This document shows positions 41,613 to 49,170 of a DNA stretch of 50,728 bases, in pieces (position 1 is the first letter of the stretch; the number at the start of each line of letters is the position of its first letter). Source of the stretch: an uncultured Succiniclasticum sp. (GTDB lineage: Bacteria > Bacillota > Negativicutes > Acidaminococcales > Acidaminococcaceae); contig CAJOKZ010000004.1 in the NCBI GenBank assembly GCA_905235335.1, positions 1 to 50,728 of the forward strand, read 5' to 3'. The translations under genes and the position numbers were made by a program. Below the pieces are notes generated by a model, which saw only the letters and a list, made by a program, of their open reading frames with translations, had not been told where the DNA came from and did not search any database.

Positions 41613-41688
41613 CAAAAACCCTTTCTTTCTTAAATTAAATGCACTGACATGCCTCTGCACAGGCATTGCGCTTTCCGGAAAATCCCGG

Positions 41689-43275
41689 TTATTTCAGCAG
41701 TTCCGTAACAACACAGTTTTCGTCCATCAGGGCGGCGACCATCTTTTCCATCACAGAAGCAAACCGGCGCATCGCCGCTTCCGTGTACATCCCGTTATCA
41801 TAATCCAGCACCAGGGAATAGGCCCCGTCATCATGGGAGTTCACTTCGATATCCAGCGTGTTCTCCGCCGCTGAAATTTCATTGGCAGGCATCTCAACGA
41901 TTTCACATTCCGTGTTACCCAATTTAATTGTGCCCCGGCGCCCCATGCTGCCCTTCTGAAGGATAAAGCTTGCACAATCATCTTCCAGTCCTTCAGCATA
42001 TACGACATCAAGACTCTTGCGATATTGCATTCCCTGCTCGACACGATCCTCCAAACCTTTAAGATATGCCGCAGCCGTAATATCTTCCGAAAATTCCCAG
42101 CGGATGGGGAACTGGTCCAGCATCAGGCCCATAAGGCGCATTTCCGACAACCCAACGCGGCCGTTATGCACCCATCCTATGATCGCATCCCGGCTTCCTG
42201 CGGTTTTCGCCAAAGCCAGCATGGCTGCTCCCATGAAAAATGTATTCTCGGTAAACTCCTTCCCTCTGAAAAAACTTTTCTCAATAACAGAAAACGGGAC
42301 TTCGATTTCATGTTCCGGGGTCTCGCTTTCTCCTTCGACATCCGTCGGGGGCAGATGTTTCGCCTCATCAAACCCTTCCAGCATCTTTCGCCAGTAGTTA
42401 TGCCCTTCCTCCAGTTCCGCCTGCGGGATACGGGACTCTTCCAGAATATATCCGGCATAAGAGGCATGGTGTGCCTCTTTTGCCTTCGCCTTAGAATGGG
42501 AATAGCGCTTGTCCAGCTCCCGGTTGAAAAGCAGCGCGATCGCAGCGCCATCCATGATCGCATGGTAAAAATCTATATACAGGTATTTTTCCGAAGATGT
42601 CACCATGAGATAAATCCGGTACAGCGGATGGTCTATCAATTCATAAGGCTGTTTTACAAACTGCTTCCGTTTTTCGAAAGCTTCATCCGAAAGCGTTTCC
42701 ACGTAGACCCGTTCCGTCGCTCCGTCAAAACGCTGGCAGATATCTCCCGTTTCCGGATGGATCACCAGACGGCAGCGGAAAATATCATATGAGTTAATAA
42801 TATCGTTGACAGCATCGGCCAGCCGCTCCATATCAATAGACGGATCCAGCCGGATCAGGGCGCCGGTGTTCATCATAGTGGAACGGGCCCGCATGAAGTG
42901 TGTATCCACCATCCACCGCTGAATCGGGCGAAGAGGATAGAACGTGACGGATTTTTCTTCCGCATCCTTCCGGACAATGGTGATGACGTTATCAAAACTG
43001 GTGGTTTCCAATACGTCCAATACCTCCGGCGACGGATACATCAGTTTTATTTCCCCATCCTGACGGATCATGATTTTTTTCGCAAGGAAAAGGGACCGCA
43101 ATCCCATGGAAGCAATGTAGTTCACCCGGGAAAAATCCAGGAGGGCCAGCTTCATTCCCTGCACTTCTTCCGCAAAAACTTTATTCAGCTCCACAGCTTC
43201 CACCGCGCCGAGTTTTCCCTCAAGTTCCAAGGTAAGAGTACTTCCTTCTTTTTTTGTACGAATTTCCAATGCCAT
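41689..43275 (-). CDS. STAS (anti-anti-sigma-like) domain fused to NRPS condensation-like domain
   Basis: N-terminus LTLELEGKLGAVEAVELNK...ALLDFSRVNYIASMGLRSLFLAKK (STAS); C-terminus LRPIQRWMVDTH...FYHAIMDGAAIALLFNREL (C domain HxxxDG). Confidence 0.88.
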   Translation of the reverse strand: MALEIRTKKEGSTLTLELEGKLGAVEAVELNKVFAEEVQGMKLALLDFSRVNYIASMGLRSLFLAKKIMIRQDGEIKLMYPSPEVLDVLETTSFDNVITIVRKDAEEKSVTFYPLRPIQRWMVDTHFMRARSTMMNTGALIRLDPSIDMERLADAVNDIINSYDIFRCRLVIHPETGDICQRFDGATERVYVETLSDEAFEKRKQFVKQPYELIDHPLYRIYLMVTSSEKYLYIDFYHAIMDGAAIALLFNRELDKRYSHSKAKAKEAHHASYAGYILEESRIPQAELEEGHNYWRKMLEGFDEAKHLPPTDVEGESETPEHEIEVPFSVIEKSFFRGKEFTENTFFMGAAMLALAKTAGSRDAIIGWVHNGRVGLSEMRLMGLMLDQFPIRWEFSEDITAAAYLKGLEDRVEQGMQYRKSLDVVYAEGLEDDCASFILQKGSMGRRGTIKLGNTECEIVEMPANEISAAENTLDIEVNSHDDGAYSLVLDYDNGMYTEAAMRRFASVMEKMVAALMDENCVVTELLK

Positions 43276-43377
43276 TTGCAATTTCCTTTCTCTGCTGTTT
43301 ATCCTTTGGCTACAGGAAGATTTTTTTAAAACAAATTTTTTTCAAGTCTTCATTATTTCATGCATTTTGATTTTTTC

Positions 43378-43386
43378 ATTATACCA
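43378..43386 (-). promoter_or_regulatory. Extended -10 promoter for STAS-NRPS operon
   Basis: - strand TGGTATAAT at 43386-43378, upstream of 43275 start; -35 weak. Confidence 0.6.
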
Positions 43387-43418
43387 TATTAACCCGAAGC
43401 ATAACAGTATTTTATGGT

Positions 43419-43438
43419 AAAGATTATGTGAAATCTTT
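43419..43438. promoter_or_regulatory. Palindrome AAAGATT-N6-AATCTTT upstream of STAS-NRPS promoter (candidate operator)
   Basis: Perfect 7-bp arms directly upstream of the extended -10 promoter. Confidence 0.45.
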
Positions 43439-43624
43439 GCTTGCAGCAGTTTCTTTGAATGTATATATTCGATGCGAAAACTTTGCCCTGCAGGACGATA
43501 TGCAGAACACCGGCGCAGTTTCAGGGAATAGAAACAGCGAACGGGTCAGACCGGACAGCCGTTCCCGTTTCCTGTACCAACCGGGTATTTTTCCGCAAAA
43601 TTCCTGCATTCCTGCTTGTTAGCC

Positions 43625-43653
43625 TTGACAAACAGAGAACGATAGTGTATCAT
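43625..43653 (+). promoter_or_regulatory. feo operon promoter
   Basis: TTGACA (43625-43630), 17-bp spacer, TATCAT (43648-43653). Confidence 0.78.
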
Positions 43654-43657
43654 TTGG

Positions 43658-43671
43658 TTAGTCTTGGCTAA
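43658..43671. promoter_or_regulatory. DtxR/MntR-family-like operator TTAGTCTTGGCTAA
   Basis: Palindromic TTAG-N6-CTAA overlapping start of feo transcript; related boxes at 43619-43632 and 43714-43727. Confidence 0.55.
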
Positions 43672-43713
43672 CACCTTTTGCGGAGCGGCCGGGACATTAT
43701 TTTCAGCCATGAG

Positions 43714-43727
43714 TTAGCTTTAGCTAA
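43714..43727. promoter_or_regulatory. DtxR/MntR-family-like operator TTAGCTTTAGCTAA
   Basis: Palindromic TTAG-N6-CTAA upstream of first feoA. Confidence 0.55.
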
Positions 43728-43752
43728 TCAATGTGATGCAAGGAGGCAGATC

Positions 43753-43965
43753 ATGTTACCACTTCCCACTGCACAGGAAGGTGAAATTATCGAAATCAGA
43801 AAAATTACCGGAAACGACAGCACCCGGCTCCATCTCGCGGAACTGGGGTTTACCGTCGGCAGCAGGATCACCGTGGTCAGCCGTCTGGGCGGCAATATGA
43901 TTTTACAGGTGAGGGATGCCCGTATCGCGCTGGATGAATCCATGGCCCGGCGCATCATGTACTGA
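43753..43965 (+). CDS. feoA: FeoA-domain protein
   Basis: 70 aa; EIIEIRKITGNDSTRLHLAELGFTVGSRITVVSRLGGNMILQVRDARIALDESMARRI; RBS aggagg. Confidence 0.88.
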   Translation: MLPLPTAQEGEIIEIRKITGNDSTRLHLAELGFTVGSRITVVSRLGGNMILQVRDARIALDESMARRIMY

Positions 43966-44081
43966 CAGATTTTAAGGAAAACTGATTCATACGGTTGCGC
44001 TCATAAAAATAGCGCGACGCTTTGTCATTTTACTATTTTGTTTATCAAAAATATCTATCATACAACGGGAGGAGATTCCAA

Positions 44082-44300
44082 ATGACATTAAATGAAGTTC
44101 CGGTTGGCGGCGTCTGCACCGTTACCAAACTCAAAGGCGAAGGAAAACTGCGCCGGCGCATCATGGACATGGGCATCACCAAAGGAGTGGAGATAAAGGT
44201 CGTAAAGATTGCGCCGCTGGGCGACCCCATGGAACTGAACGTGCGCGGCTACGAACTTTCGATCCGCAAAAATGAAGCGGAGAACATCGAAGTGCAATAA
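44082..44300 (+). CDS. feoA: FeoA-domain protein (second copy)
   Basis: 72 aa; VGGVCTVTKLKGEGKLRRRIMDMGITKGVEIKVVKIAPLGDPMELNVRGYELSIRKNEAENIEV; RBS gggagga. Confidence 0.92.
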   Translation: MTLNEVPVGGVCTVTKLKGEGKLRRRIMDMGITKGVEIKVVKIAPLGDPMELNVRGYELSIRKNEAENIEVQ

Positions 44301-44386
44301 TACCGGCTGCACAATCCCTTTCCTCACAAATACCGACACAGTTTTTCGTATCATCAGGAAACCCATATAACCACTGGAGGCTCTTA

Positions 44387-44449
44387 ATGGACATCAAAAT
44401 CGCCTTGGCAGGCAACGAATCGCGCCGAAAAAGAAGGAGTGAATCTTAA
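44387..44449 (+). CDS. 20-aa micro-ORF duplicating the FeoB N-terminus, overlapping feoB start (TAATG)
   Basis: ATG-to-TAA reads MDIKIALAGNESRRKRRSES*; own RBS tggagg; 34-nt direct repeat of feoB start. Confidence 0.55.
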   Translation: MDIKIALAGNESRRKRRSES

Positions 44450-46596
44450 TGGACATCAAAATCGCCTTGGCAGGCAACCCCAACTGCGGCAAGACCACAT
44501 TGTTCAATGAACTCACCGGAAGTTCCCAGTACGTAGGAAACTGGCCCGGCGTTACCGTCGAAAAGAAAGAAGGGCGCCTGAAAGGCCGCAGCAATGTAAT
44601 CATCCAGGATCTGCCGGGGATTTATTCCCTTTCCCCTTACACGCTGGAAGAAACCGTCACCCGTAAATACCTGATCAATGAAAAGCCCGACGCGATCCTG
44701 AACATCATCGACGGCACCAATCTGGAACGCAACCTGTATCTCACCACGCAGCTGATCGAAGTAGGTCTGCCCGTGGTCATCGCCATCAACATGATGGATC
44801 TGGTCAGCAAGAACGGGGACACGATCAACCTGCAGAAGCTGTCCGCGGAAATCGGCGCACCAGTCTGCCCCATCAGCGCGCTGGAAGGAAAAGGCTGCCT
44901 GGACGCCGCCAACGCGGCAGTGAAAATGGCGGAAACCCGTCAGGTCTTCAAGGCAGCGGAACTTCCCCATGTGTTCAAAGGCAGCGTGGAACACGCCCTG
45001 GCCCATATCGAGGAAAGCATAAGTAACAGGGTGGACAAAAACAACCTGCGATGGTACGCCATCAAGCTGTTTGAAAGGGATGAGCAGGTGCTGGAGGATT
45101 TACAGCTTCCGGCCGGCCTGAAGGAGCATCTGGAAGAACATATCAAAGACTGCGAAACGGAAATGGATGACGATGCGGAAAGCATCATCACCAACCAGCG
45201 GTATGAATACATCGGAAGCATCATCGACGCCTGTATCACAAAAAACCGGCCGAAGCATGCGCTGACCTTATCCGACAAGATCGACCAGGTAGTGACCAAC
45301 CGCTATCTGGGTCTGCCCATCTTCTTCGCCATCATGACCCTGATGTATTACATTTCCATCACCACCGTCGGGGGCTGGATGACCGACTGGACCAACGATG
45401 TGTTCTTCGGGGAGATCGTCACCGCCGCGGCCACCGACATGCTGGAATCCATCGCGGCGCCGGAATGGCTCAACGGCCTGGTGGTTGACGGCATCATCGG
45501 CGGCGTAGGCACCGTACTGGGCTTCGTTCCCCAGATCCTGCTGATTTTCTTCTTTATGTCCTTACTGGAAGACTCCGGCTACATGGCCCGCGTCGCTTTC
45601 ATCATGGACCGCATCTTCCGCCAGTTCGGCCTGTCCGGCAAGTCCTTCATCCCCGTGCTCATCGGCATGGGCTGCGGCGTACCTGCCATCATGGCGGCCC
45701 GGACAATCGAAGAAGAACGGGACCGGCGCATGACCATCCTGTTGGCCACCTTCATCCCCTGCGGCGCCAAAGCGGAAATCATCGGCATGATTACCGCGGT
45801 GTTCTTTCCGGATTCCGTTTTCATGGCTCCCGGTATGTACTTTTTAGGACTGGCCATCATCGTACTGGCCGGTATCGCCCTGAAAAAGACTTCCTGGTTT
45901 GCCGGCGAGCCGGCACCCTTTGTGATGGAATTGCCCGCTTACCACATGCCGTCTATTAAAGGCGTGCTGATCCACATGTGGGAACGTGCCCGCGGCTTTA
46001 TCGTCAAGGCCGGCATGATCATTTTCCCCATCTGCGTTCTGCTGTGGTTCATGCAGAACTATAATTTCAGCTTCGAAATGGTGGAAGAAGTGGAAGAATC
46101 CATTCTGGGTTCGTTTGGCAACAGCATCTCCTGGATCTTCGCCCCCATCGGCCTTGGTGACTGGAGGGCAACGGTAGCGTCCATCGCCGCCTTCCTGGCT
46201 AAAGAAGACGCCGTCGGCGTACTGGCCATGCTGGCGGGCGCTGCGGAAGACGCAGAGGAAGCGCAGGTCATGGAATCCCTGTCCAAGCTGATGCCGCCCA
46301 TGGCTGCGTTCTCCTACATGATCCTGAACCTGTTCGACCCGCCGTGCCTTGTTGCCATGGCAACCTGCTACCGGGAGATGGGCAGCCGGAAATGGGGCCT
46401 GTTCGCCATCCTGTTCCAGGCCGTCCTGGGGTATTCCCTGGCCTTCGTATTCTACAACCTGGGCAGCTGGTATATCGGCGACGTGCCCTTCGGTCCCATG
46501 CAGGGCGTCGCGCTGTCCCTTGTGGCCGCGGCATTGTATTTTATCCTGCGTCCGGCCAGGCCATATGTGAAGCCTGCGGAAAAGGCGCATGCGTAA
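44449..46596 (+). CDS. feoB: Ferrous iron transport protein B
   Basis: GNPNCGKTTLFNELTGSSQYVGNWPGVTVEKKEG G-domain; Gate motifs GMGCGVPAIMAART, PCGAKAEI; 715 aa. Confidence 0.97.
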   Translation: MDIKIALAGNPNCGKTTLFNELTGSSQYVGNWPGVTVEKKEGRLKGRSNVIIQDLPGIYSLSPYTLEETVTRKYLINEKPDAILNIIDGTNLERNLYLTTQLIEVGLPVVIAINMMDLVSKNGDTINLQKLSAEIGAPVCPISALEGKGCLDAANAAVKMAETRQVFKAAELPHVFKGSVEHALAHIEESISNRVDKNNLRWYAIKLFERDEQVLEDLQLPAGLKEHLEEHIKDCETEMDDDAESIITNQRYEYIGSIIDACITKNRPKHALTLSDKIDQVVTNRYLGLPIFFAIMTLMYYISITTVGGWMTDWTNDVFFGEIVTAAATDMLESIAAPEWLNGLVVDGIIGGVGTVLGFVPQILLIFFFMSLLEDSGYMARVAFIMDRIFRQFGLSGKSFIPVLIGMGCGVPAIMAARTIEEERDRRMTILLATFIPCGAKAEIIGMITAVFFPDSVFMAPGMYFLGLAIIVLAGIALKKTSWFAGEPAPFVMELPAYHMPSIKGVLIHMWERARGFIVKAGMIIFPICVLLWFMQNYNFSFEMVEEVEESILGSFGNSISWIFAPIGLGDWRATVASIAAFLAKEDAVGVLAMLAGAAEDAEEAQVMESLSKLMPPMAAFSYMILNLFDPPCLVAMATCYREMGSRKWGLFAILFQAVLGYSLAFVFYNLGSWYIGDVPFGPMQGVALSLVAAALYFILRPARPYVKPAEKAHA

Positions 46597-46626
46597 ATTG
46601 GAATTTGTTGTCAGGAGAAAAGAAAA

Positions 46627-46803
46627 ATGAATCCCGCATCGACCCTTCTGTTTGCCGCAATTGCCGCGGCCTTTGCCTATACGTTTTATCATCTTGCCAA
46701 AAAAATATACGGCTCGTTAAAGGGCGGCGCAAGCGAAACCGGTTGCAGCTGCTGCAGCAAGAATTGCTCCCGCTGTAACGGCTGCGCTAAAGCAAATAGA
46801 TAA
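46627..46803 (+). CDS. FeoB-associated Cys-rich membrane protein (58 aa)
   Basis: Read directly: MNPASTLLFAAIAAAFAYTFYHLAKKIYGSLKGGASETGCSCCSKNCSRCNGCAKANR*; one TM plus Cys-rich tail directly after feoB; not in the ORF track. Confidence 0.85.
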   Translation: MNPASTLLFAAIAAAFAYTFYHLAKKIYGSLKGGASETGCSCCSKNCSRCNGCAKANR

Positions 46804-47020
46804 GGCTGCCAAAATTTTAAATTTTCCAATTTTGTCAAGGAAACACCGCTTCGATGAATTTTTGCGATTGCCGGGCGCTTTTTGCAAATGAAAGGGAAAT
46901 GGCGCAAAGGCGCAGCGAGACCGCGTCTGAAAACAGCGGCGCGTCCATTCGGAAAAATCGCCGTCAGGTGTGCAGGCGGATGAAACTGTGTTTCCCTGAA
47001 ATTTTTTTCGTGATATACTA

Positions 47021-47046
47021 AGAGCGGTACAGGTTTGTACCGCTCT
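47021..47046. terminator. Hairpin agagcggtac-aggttt-gtaccgctct
   Basis: 10-bp arms (nearly perfect) followed by tttaactttt. Confidence 0.7.
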
Positions 47047-47156
47047 TTAACTTTTCATTATTCACAGTAACACATCCAACGAAACCGGAGCACGCTGAAA
47101 AAACATTCTGCCGTTTTTTTCAGAACTGTCCCACATCCATCGGCAAGGAAAATTTT

Positions 47157-47906
47157 ATGAAAAAATACCTGAACGCATTCATCCTGCCCATCTTAATATT
47201 GCTGGCATGGTACGGCATCACCCGGCTGCAGCTGTTCAGCCCCTACCTGCTCCCTTCGCCGGGAACCGTGTGGGACGCGCTGACAGAACTGGCCGTCTCC
47301 GGCGAACTGGTAAAGCACCTGTCCATCAGCCTTCGACGGGTCTTCCTCGGGTTCCTGCTGTCCGCCTCAGCCGCGATTCCGCTGGGCATCTTCTGCGGAC
47401 GCAGCCGGTATTTCCATACCTATTGCTGGTTCCTGCTGGAATTCCTCCGGCATGTGCCGCCGCTGGCCGCTATCCCCCTGATCATACTTTGGGCCGGTAT
47501 TGACGAAGCCTCCAAGCTCACCATCATTTTCCTCGCTTCGTTCTTCCCCCTGTTCCTCAACACCTGCAGCGGCATCCGCAACTGTGACCCGAAACTGCTG
47601 GAAGTGGGCCGGAGTCTGGGCTTTTCCCATATGCAGCTCATCCGCCACATCCAGCTGCCCGCCGCGCTGGAATCCATCGTCACCGGGCTGCAGCTTTCGT
47701 TAGGCTACAGCTGGCGCGCGCTCATCGGAGCCGAACTGATCGCCGCTTCCGCCGGTATCGGCTATTTAATTCTGGACGCGGAGGAAATGTCCCGGCCGGA
47801 CATCGTGCTGGCCGGCATGCTGTGCATCGGTATCATCGGCAGCGTGCTGGACTGGGCTTTTTTGAAAATATTACGGAAGCTGATCCCCTGGTACCGGAAA
47901 AACTGA
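47157..47906 (+). CDS. ABC transporter permease, SsuC/TauC-like
   Basis: EAA region EVGRSLGFSHMQLIRHIQLPAALESIVTGLQLSLGYSWRALIGAELIAASAGIGYLI. Confidence 0.88.
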   Translation: MKKYLNAFILPILILLAWYGITRLQLFSPYLLPSPGTVWDALTELAVSGELVKHLSISLRRVFLGFLLSASAAIPLGIFCGRSRYFHTYCWFLLEFLRHVPPLAAIPLIILWAGIDEASKLTIIFLASFFPLFLNTCSGIRNCDPKLLEVGRSLGFSHMQLIRHIQLPAALESIVTGLQLSLGYSWRALIGAELIAASAGIGYLILDAEEMSRPDIVLAGMLCIGIIGSVLDWAFLKILRKLIPWYRKN

Positions 47907-48077
47907 AAACCCTGCCCCGGTCAGCTGTACCGCCTGAATCTAAAAGGCCCCCGGGGTGGTAACCTGTGTCGGCGTCCGCGCTGATTACCCGTTCCGGCTG
48001 TACCGATTAAATCCGGGGATCCCCCGACATTCCCTGCGTGGTAAATGTCAAAAACCTGTTTCCTGTACGGAAAATGC

Positions 48078-48200
48078 AAATCATTTCACGTCATTTCTCA
48101 TTCCCGAAATATTATTTTAAATCATTTCACGTCATTTCTCATTCCCGAAACATCATTTCAAATCATTTCACGTCTTTACACATTCTGCGAACCATTATTT
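48078..48200. repeat. 41-bp tandem repeat, 2 good copies plus a diverged third
   Basis: aaatcatttcacgtcatttctcattcccgaaa units starting at 48078, 48119, 48160. Confidence 0.85.
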
Positions 48201-48207
48201 TTTATGA

Positions 48208-49113
48208 TTGATTATGACTGATACGATGGAAAAAAACCGGATCACACTTCACAACTTAACAAAAAGTTACGGCGAAAAAATTGCGGTAAACATTCCTTCC
48301 CTGTCTATCCAGCCGCAAACCTTCACCTGCATCGTAGGCAAAAGCGGCTGCGGGAAGACCACCCTGCTGCGCCTGCTGGCAGGGCTGGAAAGGCCGGACA
48401 CGGAACAGGACGGCAGTGGGATAAAAAATGCCGGCCACCCCGGCCGGACAGAAAAATTTGTCGCCGCAGGCATCACCGGCCTTCCGAAAGAAACCGCGCC
48501 GGTGTTCCAGGAGCCGCGCCTCATGCCCTGGCTGACAGTGAAGGAAAATATTATGTTTTCTTTGAAAGGACAGGAAGGAAAAACTGACAGGCAGCATGTG
48601 TCTGCATCTGACGCAACAAAAACAACCGCAGCGAAAGAGGCGCCGCACGGCAATAACAAAATACCCTTCGCACCCGGCTCAGCCGCACACGTCCAGCCGT
48701 CCCTTTCGCCGGAAGAACGCTGCCGCCGGCTGTTACACGAATTAGAACTGACTGATGCCGCCGGCCTTTACCCCGCCCAGCTTTCCGGCGGTATGGCGCA
48801 GCGGGTTTCCTTAGGCCGCACCCTGTTCTACGATCCCGAACTCATATTGATGGACGAACCCTTCAGCGCCCTTGACTACTTCACCCGCCGCAACCTGCAG
48901 GACATGGTGCTGCGCCTGTTCCGCAACCAGACGAAGACCATCCTGTTCGTCACCCACGACGTGGAAGAAGCGCTGCTCTTAGGCGACCGCATTTTAGTCA
49001 TGGAAAACGGCGCCATCAAAGCCGACCTTCCCGTTCCCTTCCCCTTCCCCCGAAAAGCGGCGGACAGTGAAATACAAAAAATGCGGCAGGCCATTTTAGA
49101 TTTACTGGCATAG
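48208..49113 (+). CDS. ABC transporter ATPase, SsuB/TauB-like, with internal insertion
   Basis: Walker A GKSGCGKTT, VFQEPRLMPWLTV, LSGGMAQRVSLGR, LILMDEPFSALD, VTHDVEEA. Confidence 0.88.
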   Translation: MIMTDTMEKNRITLHNLTKSYGEKIAVNIPSLSIQPQTFTCIVGKSGCGKTTLLRLLAGLERPDTEQDGSGIKNAGHPGRTEKFVAAGITGLPKETAPVFQEPRLMPWLTVKENIMFSLKGQEGKTDRQHVSASDATKTTAAKEAPHGNNKIPFAPGSAAHVQPSLSPEERCRRLLHELELTDAAGLYPAQLSGGMAQRVSLGRTLFYDPELILMDEPFSALDYFTRRNLQDMVLRLFRNQTKTILFVTHDVEEALLLGDRILVMENGAIKADLPVPFPFPRKAADSEIQKMRQAILDLLA

Positions 49114-49170
49114 GCCGCCGCCCCGCCAACCGCCCCCGTTTTAGGGAAACGCGGATTCAATTTTTTCTTT

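Noticed and set aside
40257-41633. 458-aa + strand ORF
   Set aside because: Antisense to the NRPS A domain; composition typical of shadow ORFs.
45844-46692. 282-aa - strand ORF over the feoB 3' end
   Set aside because: Antisense to conserved FeoB sequence; no domain recognised.
48078-48200. CRISPR array
   Set aside because: 41-bp units are tandem without unique spacers.
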